DNA from: Prorocentrum cordatum
Taxonomy: Eukaryota > Sar > Dinophyceae > Prorocentrales > Prorocentraceae
Length of the DNA stretch: 64,000 nucleotides
NCBI GenBank assembly: GCA_963575745.1
Contig: CAUYUJ010009569.1
Coordinates: forward strand, 207,501-271,500
Direction: 5' to 3'
Numbering within the stretch: the stretch's first letter is position 1; each line of letters starts with the position of its first letter. The position numbers were made by a program, and so were the translations under genes. This document shows, in pieces, positions 9,777-20,519 of the stretch. The notes below the pieces were generated by a model that worked only from the letters and a program-made list of their open reading frames with translations, was not told the DNA's origin and did not search any database.

Positions 9777-11430
9777 CGATGCGCCAGCCGGCGGTGGACA
9801 TCGGCGCGCCCCCGCCTGCAAATCGCTTTCGCGCCACCTTGCAGACGCACATGATGAGGGACACTCTGTCCTCGGGCGACATGCAAGGGCTCGCCGCCGA
9901 CGCCAGGGAAGGGGGGGGCCGTGGGCGTTGGGGGCCTGAGAGCGGGACGTGCCAACACGTCCAGGACCTTAAGGGGGAAGTTTCTCAAGGGAACGCTGCG
10001 GCCGAAGGAGTACGTGGCGGAGGTCCGCGTGTGGAGCACCAAGCGTCATCGAGAAGAGACAAAAGAAGCGTCTCTCTTCCGACCGCGCGAGGTCCTCCTG
10101 GCGCTGGGGAGGCACGGCGACCTGGACGTGCTGCTGCAGAAGCAGGGGCTGGATGAGGGCGACCGCGCGCGCATGCAGGGCGTGGGGGCGAAGCCGGGCA
10201 GCCCCGCGGCGGCCGTCGGCCTGTGGCAGGACGGGCCCCCCTCCAAGTGGGGCAGATCTGCGTCGGTCGAAGTCCTCAGCGTGAACGCGCCTGGCCTTGG
10301 CCCCGACGGGCCCTACGGCAATTTGAGAATCCGATTGTTCAGCATTTTGAGGAGCCACTTGTCCACGAACACCTGGCGCGACATCTTCGGAATCATAGAA
10401 TGGAGTTTTCTGTCTTTGTTGAGAGGCTTCTGCCCGCGAAAGCGGCGCGACAAGACGCCGTTCTCGCGCCCCTCGGATAGAGTTCAACAAGCGTGGGCCG
10501 ACCGCAGGGCCCTCGAGGGCCCCCCCCCCCCCTGCCAGCCCGCGGCGCCCTGGTGCAGTTTCGCGCGGATTGGAAAGCGTGGAAAGAAGTGGTTTCTTTC
10601 CCCGCCTGGAACGAGGGCTCTGGGCGCTGCTGGAAGCGCAACATTCCCCCGGGAGAGGCGGAGGGGGAAGAAGAGGAGGAGCGGGATGAGGAGGAGGAGG
10701 GGCAGGAGGGGGATTTCTCGGTTACACATTGCTTTGTTTCCGCGCTCCCCGTTTCCTCCCCGCTCTTCTTTGCGCGCCCCCCAGGTGACGACGCAGACGT
10801 CGACGAGTCCTCGGTGGGCGAGGCCAACGAGCAGGCGCTCGCTGCAGGACGTGATCGCCATCATCCTGCGCGACGGAGGCCGCGTCTCGCCTGCGCTGAG
10901 TGCCCCTGGCATCGCGATCGACGCGTTCAAGGTCGACTGGTTGCGCGCCGTGGACCAAGGGGTCGGGGCGGACTTCGTGGGGGCCTTGCTCTGGCACATC
11001 ATGGGGGAGCCCCCCGGGGCGCCGCCGCGCGCAACAGAGCGACGATATGTGGAGGCTCATCCTGGCGCACTACGACGCGGGCTCGACGCCCGACCGCCTC
11101 CGCGACTTCAACGAGCGCACGGTGGAGCCCGAGAAGGCGTGCCCGAAGTTCCGCGGCCAGGCGGCCATCCTGAGGCGTCTGATCTCATTCTGCAAGGAAG
11201 CGGCCGAGACGCATTGCGTTTCTGGGAGATCCGTGGACGACGCCGCGCTGAAAGCCATGCGCCACTTGCACTCCTGCTGCCACACGTTGAGCGGCCAGTG
11301 CATCTTCAGAAAGGATCTGATGCGCGACTCCGCCAGCAGTTTCGCGACCTTGTTTGCCTCTCTTGCTCGCTGCAGCCGAGGAATTGGCGCGTTGAGCCGA
11401 AGGCGCGCCTGCTCCTCGAGATGGCCTTCG

Positions 11431-11471
<41 letters not shown>

Positions 11472-11621
11472 CCGTCGCTGTGCTGGACCTACAGGGGCGG
11501 GGACTTCGGGGGCAGCGTGGGCCGCGTGGCGACGAGGCGCGGCTCCCCGCTCTCAGCGACGGGCTTCTCCCGAGCGGTGATCGCGCGCCACCGCGCGCAG
11601 CCGATGGCGCGGCTCGCGTGA
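9777..11621 (+). pseudogene. Dinoflagellate multicopy transposase-like gene, frameshifted copy
   Basis: In order, the plus strand encodes MRQPAVDIGAPPPANRF, LRPKEYVAEVRVWSTKR, GLWQDGPPSKWGRSASVEVL, IIEWSFLSLLRGFCP, LVQFRADWKAWKEVVSFPAW, NEGSGRCWKR, IAIDAFKVDWLRAVDQGVGA, DFVGALLWHIMG, MWRLILAHYDAGSTPDRL, NWRVEPKARLLLEMAF and PSLCWTYRGGDFGGSVGR. I recognise this order from a very large dinoflagellate family. A small Cys-containing module followed by 'FKVDWL-AVDQG' and a C-terminal 'CWTYRDEDFGGS' suggest a DDE-type transposase relative, but that function is inference. A probable intron ends at CCCCCCAG (about 10,783). At least three frame changes are visible: at a C run (10,511-10,521), near 11,035, and near 11,340. 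A 37-base G run interrupts the C-terminus. Confidence 0.65.
11432..11468. repeat. Poly-G tract (37 bases) inside the transposase-like gene
   Basis: An uninterrupted G run lies between LLLEMAF and QPSLCWTY, where family members have ordinary residues. The length of such a run is error-prone in any sequencing method. Confidence 0.9.
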
Positions 11622-11639
11622 CTGCCGCGCGCGCGGACA

Positions 11640-12070
11640 GAAAAGTGCACGCTCCAAAGCGCTGCGGAGGAGCGGCGCCTCTTGCTCCACCAGGGCGCGC
11701 GCGCCCTTTTCAGGAGGTCACGCCTCCTTTTTCGAGTGCTATACCGCGTTGGAGCATGCGTCGACGCTGATCGTCGCTAAAATTTAGCGTCGACGCTAAA
11801 GTTTAAGGATGATAACTTTAAGGCGGGCTTCTAAATACGCAGCTGCACTAAATAAGCATAGATGGATCTACATGGGGGTGCCTGTCGCTCGAGCTCGCCT
11901 GTCTGGGGCCCTTCCCGGAGCAAGGTCAAGGCCGGCGGTGCGGGCTTCTCCTCTACTCTCTCAGGGGGGGGCGGGCGGTTGCTCGTGCCGTCTCCTCGGG
12001 CCCTGGCGACATCTGGTTCACCTGCGTTCAACTGAACACAGTGCTCTGGCTGAGCCGCAAAATGTTTTTT
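11640..12070. other. No gene seen
   Basis: This follows the transposase-like stop. It holds a GGAGGTCACGCCTCC palindrome (about 11,723-11,737) and a GCGTCGACGCT-type inverted pair at about 11,757-11,800 (GCGTCGACGCTGATCG and TTTAGCGTCGACGCTAAA). No coding signal. Confidence 0.4.
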
Positions 12071-12074
12071 TGGG

Positions 12075-12195
12075 GCATGTATGTATGTATGTTTGTATGT
12101 ATGTATGTGTGTGTATGTATGTATGTATGTATGTATGTATGTATGTATGTATGTATGTATGTATGTATGTATGTATGTATGTATGTATGTATGTG
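12075..12195. repeat. (ATGT)n microsatellite
   Basis: A GTAT tetranucleotide run of about 120 bases with two imperfect units near its start. It grades into TATATATATG at about 12,196-12,207. Confidence 0.95.
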
Positions 12196-12209
12196 TATAT
12201 ATATATGTT

Positions 12210-13990
12210 TATGTATGTAGCGCTTGAAAAAGGCGCCTTCCAGAAACGGGGGCTGGCACGGCCCCGAGCCAGCCATCCAGCAAAGAAGCGGGCGCTCCCT
12301 CAACGGTGCTTCCCCGCTGATTTTCACTTCGGAGGGGCTTTGAGTACCTTGAGGGCGGTCCCCCTCCTCCCGCCAATGCCATAAAGTGGGAGGAGGTGAG
12401 ACCGCGAAACCGTATGCGAGGGAAGGTTCGCTTCGCCGCCGTCGCCCTCAGCCAAGCCCAGGCTTGCCGAGGCGACCTTGCATGCTCAGAATTCTATTTC
12501 GGCCGCACAGATGGTTTCCCCGTTTATATATATATATATATATATGTGTAGATCTCTATAGATACATCGTTTGGTTTGTCTTGCTCTGGGGGAGCCACAA
12601 GAGGTCACTGGGGACCTGGCCCTTGGGGATCTCCTGGGACCTCCGGGGGACTTGGCTCAATTGGCGCCGCGTACGAGGGGATGGCGCGAGGGAGGTGGTC
12701 TTCTAACAAGGCTGGGTGCTTTTACGAAGGATGGGTTTCTTGGAAGCCCCTCCCGCTGCCAAGAAGCCGTCTTAACAGCGTCTGGGTTCTTCCGACAAGG
12801 CCCCAGCCTCGTAAGAACCTGCCGCCTTCTCAGAAAACCGCCCCCTCACGCCACACCCGTGTGTGCGCGCCAGCAACCCAGCCAAAGGGGGGGGGACAGC
12901 ACCGACCCCGAATCTCCCGCTCGTGGCCCAGTCGCTCCTCGCCACAGTGGTTTTTGCGGGTCTCGCTTATAGAGTGCCCGTCCGCCGCTCTATCGGCGAT
13001 GCATCGTCGATTCCAGGCACGCGTTCCCGACCCCCGACGTCGTGCTCGACAGCATGTCAGAGGGTCGGCTCTCCACTCACCTGCGTAAAATATGCGGTGG
13101 ATACCATCGGAGTTGCCTGTTGTGGCCTGCCCAGGAGAACCATAAATTATCATCGATCCTTCAGGCTAGCCTAGGATGAGGACGAATCGCTTCAGAGCGT
13201 CCCTGACCAGTCTGAGAGTATTTCCCGGATAGCTCGTAGAGAGCTAAGAGGGTTTCAGATTAAGAATCCGGAGCTTCAGGGTAACCCCGGAGGTCGTTCC
13301 GGCTTCCGTGAAAACACCTCGCAGCGCCCTGCTTGAAGTCGCAGCGTGTTCCGGCAGGCCTGCTCCAAGCGTTTCCCAACACGCGTGCCAGGAAACTCTC
13401 CAGAATGTCCTTCGGAAGGTCTTTCCAGGTCCTTCTAGTGTTCTTCGAAAAAGCCTTTCCGAGTCCTCCTGGCACACTGCTACCCGGGCTTGGTCCCCAT
13501 GAGTCCGGGGCTCTTTGGGACGGCCGCGGCGCCCGATGCATGCTCCAGGCCTGCCGGCTCTCGGAGCTTCGCGATCTATCCTCGTCCGAGCTTATCTTCG
13601 GCTCGCCCCAAACGTATTGATGCCGTGTGTGCGTCGCTCTCCCCCCCCGGGCCAACGCGCCCGCCGAGAAATCTTACCGTTTGAGCTCCGTGGCGGGCGC
13701 TTTCTGGCCATACCGCTTGGGAAACGATCTGCTGCAAGATGCTTGTGCTCTTTGTCTGAGTCGGACGCACGCCTCCGAGGAGGACGCGCCGAAGTAGCAC
13801 GTCCTCCCGTATCCTCTTTTTGCCTTCGTTTGCATTCTCCAATGTTTCGAGCATGGGATCGACTACATAGTCGATCTACCAAAAAATCTGGACGCTTCGC
13901 GTATCCCAATCAGCCCATCCCGAAACGATGTCCAGGCGAGTTGAGGTGATCAGGGAAGTGCGGGAGCCAAGAGACGGCCGAACCGTGCGA
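12210..13990. other. No gene recognised
   Basis: Several reading frames of 60-170 residues exist on both strands, but none has a domain or convincing amino-acid bias. A (TA)n run lies at about 12,525-12,545. A stretch at 13,330-13,480 has repeated CTTCCGGAAGGTCTTTCC-like words that look like decayed minisatellite. Confidence 0.4.
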
Positions 13991-14009
13991 ACGGAGGAGG
14001 AGAAGGAGG

Positions 14010-14201
14010 AGGCTGGATGGATGGATGGATGAGGGAGTGGGGAGAAGGAGGATAAATAGGATGATGATGATGCTGCTGATGATGATAATGATGATGATGC
14101 TGATGATGGTGATGATGGTGATGATGCTGATGCTGATGCTGATGCTGATGCTGCTGATGATGATGATGATGATGCTGATGATGATGATGATGCTGATGGT
14201 T

Positions 14202-14284
<83 letters not shown>

Positions 14285-14314
14285 ACTGATGCTGGAGATG
14301 ATGCTGATGATGAT

Positions 14315-14359
<45 letters not shown>

Positions 14360-14530
14360 TATGATCAGGATGCTGATGATGATCATGATGCTGATGCTGC
14401 TGATGATGATGATGATGAGGAGGAGGAGGAGGATGAGGATGAGGATCAGGATGAGGATGAACATGAGGATGAGGATGAGGATTAGGATGAGGAGGAGGAG
14501 GAGGAGGAGGAAGAGAAGAAAAGGAGTAGG
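14010..14530. repeat. (GAT/ATG)n trinucleotide tract grading into GGA repeats
   Basis: About 400 bases of GATGAT with scattered GCT/GGT variants (14,055-14,415), then GAGGAG/GATGAG variants to about 14,530. Its translation is poly-Met or poly-Ile, depending on strand and frame, so it is not coding. Confidence 0.95.
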
Positions 14531-14579
14531 AGGAGGAAGGAGGAGCAGGATGAGGAGGGGAAGCACAAGTGCCAAAAGT

Positions 14580-14830
14580 CTCTTGGATGCCTCTCGCGGA
14601 GCCTCTTGGGGTATCTCTTGGGCGCTTCTTGGTGGCCTCTTGTGACGTTTTCGGGGTCCCTTGGCGGTCCTGGGGGGCTCTTGGGTTTCTCGGGTGCCTC
14701 GGGGTGGCCTCTTGGGGCCGCTTGGGGTCCTCTTGAGGGCCTCCTGGGGGCCTCTTGCTCTTGGGGCCATCTTGGGGCCATCTTGGGACCTCTTAGGGCC
14801 TCCTGGGCGCTTCTTGGAGCCATCTTGGAA
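14580..14830. repeat. GCCTCTTGGGG-type ~10-bp minisatellite, copy 1
   Basis: Degenerate repeats built from CTTGGGGCC and GCCTCCTGGG words. The same words recur at 56,175-56,330. Confidence 0.75.
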
Positions 14831-15129
14831 GAAATTGATTAAAGAAGAGAGGAGCTTCAATTAGGGTCCCCCCCAAGGGGCCAACATGAAGCCACAACCA
14901 TAGAAATACCAATGATTTTGGCTTCCTCGCCGAGGCCGTTTTGGGCGCTCTAACTGCCCGCGACTGGCCCCGTCGAGGTCCAGGGGAGGGGGCAGGGGGA
15001 GGGGTCAAGCTACCCGCCCCCCGTCAAGCCGTCCAGCTCTCTCCCACCCGCCCTCCCAACACATAAGTAACACCCGAGCCTGAGCATGTGCAGCGGTCGT
15101 CTTTGGATGGACAGCTAGTGGGAACCAAA

Positions 15130-15350
15130 GCCGAACCCAGGTGCGCGACGCTTGGGCGAGGTGCGCCACGCGTGCCAGGGACGCCACGCGCGCCAGGCAC
15201 CCCTGGGGCCCGAGCGTGCCAGGCACGCCTGGTGCGCCAGATGCGCCACGTGCTCCGAGTGCGCCAGGTGTGCCGCATACTCCAGCCGCGCCAGGTGCGC
15301 CATGTTCGGGGCACGTGCAGAGTGCGTCAGGTGCGCCTGCGCACGTGACA
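15130..15350. repeat. GCGCCAGG-type minisatellite
   Basis: Short degenerate units of the form GTGCGCCAGGYGYGCCA recur through this stretch. They give Arg/Trp/Thr-rich frames on one strand and Ala/Pro/Gly-rich frames on the other. Not coding. Confidence 0.7.
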
Positions 15351-15369
15351 GCACGCATCGGGAACCATG

Positions 15370-15850
15370 TTGGCCCCCGCCACCCATGTCGAAAACCAAT
15401 GCCCATCATTGTGTCTGGTGGGCCTGCGCACAGCAGGCCACTCGCCACCACCCCCGCCGCCCCTGTCAAAAACCATTTGACGGTGATCTCGGGATGGCCG
15501 CGCATGATCCAGATTTAGCCGCGAGGTGCATGTTGTATGGTTTTTGTCAGGAATGGTAGCCCTGCACACGGCAGGGAGTATGCTGACACCCCCGCCGTCC
15601 CTGTCAAAAGCAATAGTGCTCGCGGGCCTCACGAACATGATTCAAGACTTTGCCCCGAAGTGTACTGTGTATTGTGTTTTGTCAGGGATGGTGTGGGGGG
15701 GGGCCGCATCGTGTTGGCCACGCATGCTTTAAATGTGGAGGCAGAGTGCGGTTCGTGTTGTTTCTTGACAGGGGTGGTGGGGGACGGGCCGCCATGGTGT
15801 CGGCATGGTTCCTGGTTGGACGACGGCCGGGTGGGGGAGGGGGTGTACAT
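15370..15850. repeat. Diverged repeats with TTTTTGTCAGG core in both orientations
   Basis: CCCCCGCC...CCTGTCAAAA occurs at about 15,455-15,475 and 15,590-15,610. Its complement, TTTTGTCAGGRATGGT, occurs at about 15,540-15,557 and 15,675-15,693, with a related TTTCTTGACAGGGGTGG at about 15,760-15,780. The units are about 100-140 bases and strongly diverged. Confidence 0.55.
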
Positions 15851-15984
15851 TAATAAAGAACTGATGAACCCCTCCCCGAAGGGGAAGGAGGGGGTTGGAA
15901 GAGGAGCGGCCCTAGACCACCTACGCCCAGAGGGCTGGTGCGATTATTTGTTGGACGAAGCAGCATTTTGGGGCAAATGAATTC

Positions 15985-16070
15985 TGTAGTCGATCCCCTA
16001 CTCGAATCTTGCCCGCCGGGTCCCACTCAGTAGTCGATCCCCTACTAGAATCTTGCCCGCCTGCCACCTC
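15985..16070. repeat. Two-copy direct repeat, TAGTCGATCCCCTACT
   Basis: TAGTCGATCCCCTACTCGAA followed by TCTTGCCCGCC (about 15,987-16,017) repeats with one change at about 16,030-16,061. Just upstream (about 15,921-15,945) is CTACGCCCAGAGGGCTGGT, which also occurs at about 55,970-55,988. Confidence 0.7.
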
Positions 16071-16079
16071 CCCTGAGGC

Positions 16080-16615
16080 GGGCGAAGGCGACGGGGGCGC
16101 CAGCGTGCGGCTCGACCAGGATGAGCATCCAGCGGTGGTCGCGCAACCGGAGGTGCTCACAGCCGGTCCAGGCCTCATCAGCAGCGTCGTCTCTCTTCCT
16201 CTTCCCTCCTCGACGCCCCCTTGATGCGTGCCCTTGCTGCCCAGGACAGGCCAGCCACCCTCCACTCGCCAGAGGAGGAAGGAGAGAGGAGGAGAGGGAG
16301 GGGAAGGAGGGGAAGGAGGGGAGGGGAAGGAGAGGGAGGGGAAGGAGTGGAAGAAGGGCTTAAGGAGACGGAGGAGGAGAGGGAGGAGCAGGAGGACTGG
16401 GGCCGCAATCCCCGCCCCGCCCCGCTCCGCCGCGGAGCTCGGCTCGGCGGCGCCTGCGCGGGGCCAGGTGCCCCGCTGGCCCCCCCCGCCCCCGCCGCCC
16501 GCCACCGTCGCGCTGCCGCCGCCGCTGCCGTCGCTGCCAGGGGGGGGGGGCGGGGGGGGGGCGAGGATGGAGTCTGGCCCCGAGAGGCCCCGAGAGGCCA
16601 GGGGACGGGGCGGAT
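16080..16615. other. No gene seen; GGGAGG tract and GC-rich block
   Basis: 16,265-16,400 is a GGGAGGGGAAGG purine tract. 16,420-16,565 is nearly pure G/C with long C and G runs. No credible reading frame. Confidence 0.45.
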
Positions 16616-16619
16616 TCAT

Positions 16620-17035
16620 TTTTGTTCCATCCAAATTTAGTTTCATCCGTTGACTTTCATCCGTTTAATTTCATCCGTGCACTTTCTTCCGTTAAATTTC
16701 TTCCGTTTAATTTCATCCGGTCTAATTGCATTTGGTTTAAATTCGCCCGGGTTTAAATTCATCCGGTTTTAATTTCCCCGGTTTCAATTAATCCGGTTTT
16801 AATTCGTTTGGTTTAAATTCATCCGGTTTTAATTTTCTCTGTGTGCCACTGTGTGGCTAGCGTTCTCTAGTTGGTCCATTCTTCTCCCGTTTAAACTCGT
16901 CCAGTTTTAATTCGTCCAGAATGCTTTCATCCGGTTTTATTCGTTCGTTTAAACTCATCCGGTTTTATTTAATTGGCCCGGCTTGAATTCTTCCGGTTTT
17001 AATTCGCCTGGGTTGAATTCATTTGGTTTTATCCG
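16620..17035. repeat. TTCATCCGGTTTTAA minisatellite, array 1
   Basis: Degenerate ~16-22-bp units of the type GTTTAAATTCATCCGG and TTTTAATTCGTCC. Related arrays occur at 49,500-49,670 and 54,955-55,165, with a few units near 50,505-50,560. Confidence 0.85.
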
Positions 17036-17139
17036 TAAGGACTTCGCCCCCTTCCGCCGGCCCCCTCTCTCGGAGAATGGGCCATGGAAGAGCTAAATCA
17101 TGAGGTCTGGGCGCCGCCGTGAAGCAGTGTCGGGACCTG

Positions 17140-17915
17140 TTTGTTTTTCGACCCTGACCCTACGGATCTGCGTCACGGGTGCCACGGAATTTCAGACTTG
17201 TGGCAAATCCCTTTTGCTTTTAGACCCTGACCTTACTGATTCGCGTGAGGGGCGCAGCCGAATTTCAGACATGTGGCAAACATCCTGTGTTTTTGGACCC
17301 TGACCCTGCCGATCTGCGTGAGGGGTGTGCCCGAATTTGAGAAATGTGGCAAATCCCTTGTGTTTTTGGACCCTGACCCTGCCGATCTGCGTGAGGGGTG
17401 CCACCGAATATCAGAAATGTGGCAAATCCTTTGTGTTTTTGGATCCTGACCCCGCCGATCTGCGTGAGAGGTGTGACCGAATTTGAAAAATGTGGCAAAT
17501 CCCCCGTGTTTTTGGACCCTGACCCCGCAGATCTGCGTGAGGGGTGCCACCCAATGTCAGACATGTGGCAAATCTCTGTTCGTTTGGACCCCGACCCCTC
17601 CGATCTGCATGAGGGTGCCACCGAATTTCAGAAATGTGGCACATCACTTGAGTTTTTTGGACCCTGACTCCGCTGATCTGCGTGAGGGGTGAAGCAAATT
17701 TAAAACATGTGGCGAATCCCATGTGTTTTTGGATCCTGACCCCGCCGATCTGTGTGAGGGGTGCCACAGAATTTCAGAAATGTGGCAAATCCTTTGTGTT
17801 TTTGGACCCTGACCCCGCCGATCTGCGTGAGGGGTGCCACCGAATTTTAGAAATGTGGCAAATCCCTTGTGTGTTTGGACCCTGACCCGCCGATCTGCGT
17901 GAGGGGTGCAATTTT
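17140..17915. repeat. 72-bp tandem repeat, about 11 units
   Basis: Each unit holds TTTTTGGACCCTGACC, GCCGATCTGCGTGAGGGGTG and GAATTTCAGAAATGTGGCAA. The GATCTGCGTGAGG word recurs every 72-73 bases. 72 is a multiple of three, so frames stay open across units, but the translations shift with small indels and I do not think they are genes. Confidence 0.9.
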
Positions 17916-18014
17916 TACCCACCCCAGCAATTCAGACAATACTAGCCGGCCGCTCTGCGGTTGATCGGGAGTTTCTGTCTATAGAAGAAGGTGCGTGCGC
18001 TTGTTGGCGAGGGT

Positions 18015-18199
18015 GAGGATGAGGTCCTCCTCCTCCTCCTCCTCCTCCTCCTCCTCCTCCTCCATCCTTCTCTTGCCTCCGTCTGTCCTCCTCCACCCCA
18101 CAGCTCCATCATCTTCTCCTCCTCCTCCTCCTCCTCCTCCTCCTCCTCCTCCTCCTCCTCCTCCTCCTCCTCCTCCTCCAGCTCCTCCTCCTCATTCCT
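18015..18199. repeat. (CTC)n microsatellite
   Basis: Two CTC/CCT runs (about 18,019-18,062 and 18,115-18,199) separated by ~50 bases. Confidence 0.95.
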
Positions 18200-19451
18200 C
18201 CTCTGGGCACCTCCCCCGGGGCGCGGATCCACCAGATCTGTCCGGATCTGTCCGGAAACGGTGCCGGAGGCCGGTCTGGGCTCCTCTGGGCACCTCCCCC
18301 AGGGCCGATTTTGTGAGGATGTCTCAAGCGAGGGCGCCGGTTTGGGATTCGTCACCAGATCCAGCGGGTCCGTCCGGAAACGGTGCCGGAGGCCGCTCTG
18401 GGCTCCTCTGGGCACCTCCCCCGGGGCCGGTTTTGCGAGGATGTCTCAAGCGAGGGCGCCGGTCTGGGATTCGTCACCGGATCCAGCGGATCCGTCCGGA
18501 AACGGTGCCGGAGGCCGCTCTGGGCTCCTCTGGGCACCTCCCCCGGGGCCGGTTTTGTGAGGATGTCTCAAGCGAGGGCGCCGGTTTGGGATTCGTCACC
18601 GGATCCAGCGGATCCAGCGGATCCCGGATCTGTCCGGAAACGGTGCCGGAGGCCGCTCTGGGCTCCTCTGGGCACCTCCCCCGGGGCCGGTTTTGTGAGG
18701 ATGTCTCAAGCGAGGGCGCCGGTTTGGGATTCGTCGGCGGATCCAGCGGATCCAGCGGATCCACCGGATCTGTCCGGAAACGGTGCCGGAGGCCGCTCTG
18801 GGCTCCTCTGGGCACCTCCCCCGGGGCCGGTTTTGTGAGGATGTCTCAAGCGAGGGCGCCGGTTTGGGATTCGTCGGCGGATCCAGCGGATCCACCGGAT
18901 CTGTCCGGAAACGGTGCCGGAGGCCGCTCTGGGCTCCTCTGGGCACCTCCCCCGGGGCCGGTTTTGTGAGGATGTCTCGAGCGAGGGCGCCGGTTTGGGA
19001 TTCGTCGGCGGATCCGCCGGATCCACCGGATCTGTCCGGAAACGGTGCCGGAGGCCGCTCTGGGCTCCTCTGGGCACCTTCCCCGGGGCCGGTTTTGTGA
19101 GGATGTCTCAAGCGAGGGCGCCGGTTTGGGATTCGTCACCGGATCCACCGGATCTGTCCGGAAACGGTGCCGGAGGCCGCTCTGGGCTCCTCTGGGCACC
19201 TCCCCCGGGGCCGGTTTTGTGAGGATGTCTCAAGCGAGGGCGCCGGTTTGGGATTCGTCACCGGATCCAGCGGATCCGTCCGGAAACGGTGCCGGAGGCC
19301 GCTCTGGGCTCCTCTGGGCACCTCCCCCGGGGCCGGTTTTGCGAGGATGTCTCAAGCGAGGGCGCCGGTTTGGGATTCGTCACCGGATCCAGCGGATCCG
19401 TCCGGAAACGGTGCCGGAGGCCGCTCTGGGCTCCTCTGGGCACCTCCCCCA
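18200..19451. repeat. 122-141-bp satellite, left block
   Basis: About nine tandem units, each with GGGCACCTCCCCCGGGGCCG, TTTTGTGAGGATGTCTCAAG, CGAGGGCGCCGGTTTGGG and GTCCGGAAACGGTGCCGGAG. Unit length varies with the number of internal GGATCCAGC 9-mers (one to three or more copies). The array stops mid-unit at CACCTCCCCCA (19,451), where the large element begins, and resumes at 48,638. Long frames read across it are artefacts of repetition. Confidence 0.95.
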
Positions 19452-19469
19452 CTTGGATGGCCGCGGCGG
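19452..19469 (+). repeat. Left terminal inverted repeat
   Basis: CTTGGATGGCCGCGGCGG, identical to the reverse complement of 48,620-48,637. The match continues over the next nine bases (CTGCTAGGT against TTGCTAAGT). Confidence 0.85.
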
Positions 19470-19479
19470 CTGCTAGGTG

Positions 19480-19815
19480 GTTAGCGCGGATACTAAGGGG
19501 TTAGAGGATTTAGTATGTACGTACAAGTGAGTTGTAAGTAGGTTGTAAGTGTTGTAAGTCGGATGTAAGTTGTATAACCAGCTACAACTGGTTAGTAGGA
19601 GATACTAACCACTTATAGCTGGAGGCTAACCTTGCTAAGTTTCTAGTAGAGGTTAGCTCGCTAAGTCCCCACTCTAGCTACCACTTGCTAACCACTTAGT
19701 AACCACTTAGCTGCCACTTAGTAACCACCCAGTAACCACTTACTAACCACTTAGTAACCACATAGTAAGTCCGCTAGCTAGCTTACTTACTAAGTGGTTA
19801 GCGGACTTACGAAGT
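19480..19815. repeat. Left subterminal repeat array
   Basis: Many copies, in both orientations, of a motif close to TAAGTGGTTAGC / CTTAGTAACCACTTAG, plus GTTGTAAGT variants. Such subterminal clusters are where CACTA transposase proteins bind; that role here is inference. Confidence 0.8.
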
Positions 19816-19824
19816 GGTTAGCGG

Positions 19825-20000
19825 ACTCTGGGAAGGAGAAGGAGGAGGAGGAAAAGGAGGAGGAGGAGGAGGAGGATGAGGAGGGGGAGAGAGGAGGAGG
19901 AGGAGAAGGAGGAGGAGGAGGAGGAGGAGAAGGAGGAGGAGATGTCGAGGAGGAGGAGGAGTATAGGAGGAGGACGGGGAGGAGGATGAGGAGGAGGAGG
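19825..20000. repeat. (GGA)n tract
   Basis: Purine-only GGAGGA and GGAGAA repeats on the plus strand. Confidence 0.9.
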
Positions 20001-20052
20001 AAAGGGGGAGGCGGCGGCGGAGGCGGCGACGGGCGCGCCTCAGCCCAAGACG

Positions 20053-20438
20053 GCCGCTCGACGCGGCGGCCCTGCAGGGCCGCCGCGTCGAGCGGCAGCC
20101 TGGCGCGGCTGAGCGCGGCGCAGGCGAAGTTCGCCTGCGCCGCGCTCTGCGCCGCCATCTCCAGCGGCATTGCCGCTGGCGCGGGCGGCGGGGGGGCCCC
20201 GCGCGCCGCTCGGCAGCCAGAGCGGCCCACCGCACGTAGCCGTCGTCCACAACCCAGAGGGTTGGGGGACGACGACGTGCGACGGGCCGATGGCTGCCGA
20301 GCCCGCCCCACCCCTCGGGGATGTCGAGGAGGATCCCCGACATCCCCGAGGGGTCCTCCGAGAGGAGACATGCCCCATGGCTCGGGGTCGCCATCGAAAA
20401 ACATGTCTTGATATGTTTTTCGATGGCGATCCCGAGCC
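20053..20438. repeat. Array of six consecutive near-perfect hairpins
   Basis: Palindrome 1: 20053-20096, 44 bp, perfect, no loop, centred on CCTGCAGG. Palindrome 2: 20111-20147, 18-bp arms (GAGCGCGGCGCAGGCGAA), 1-base centre. Palindrome 3: 20161-20179, 9-bp arms (CCAGCGGCA). Palindrome 4: 20231-20281, imperfect (CGTCGTCC...GGACGACG). Palindrome 5: 20311-20326 with 20338-20353, 16-bp perfect arms (CCCCTCGGGGATGTCG). Palindrome 6: 20379-20404 with 20413-20438, 26-bp arms, one mismatch, loop GTCTTGAT. The arms differ in sequence from one hairpin to the next. Confidence 0.9.
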
Positions 20439-20519
20439 GCGAAGCAAAGGGAAAAGGGAGGGCGCGCTCCCCGCGCGGCCTGTAAGCCGCACGCGCGCGG
20501 GCGGCGTCTCCTCCTCCCC

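Noticed and set aside
12640-12665. Spliced-leader-like TTGGCTCAA word
   Set aside because: Only a short match; the rest of the dinoflagellate spliced leader is missing.
14025-14645. 206-residue poly-Met frame and its poly-Ile complement
   Set aside because: A GAT/ATG trinucleotide tract read in frame.
18200-19451. CRISPR-like regular array
   Set aside because: Units are contiguous tandem copies without unique spacers, in a eukaryotic genome; no cas genes.
19452-19456. Classical CACTA terminus (reading CACTTGG at 19,450)
   Set aside because: The right end does not give the complementary AAGTG, so the CA is better explained as target sequence present on both flanks.
17995-19500. Long open frames through the 122-bp-class satellite on both strands
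   Set aside because: They arise from repetition of a GC-rich unit, and the translations repeat a single nonsense block in several frames at once.
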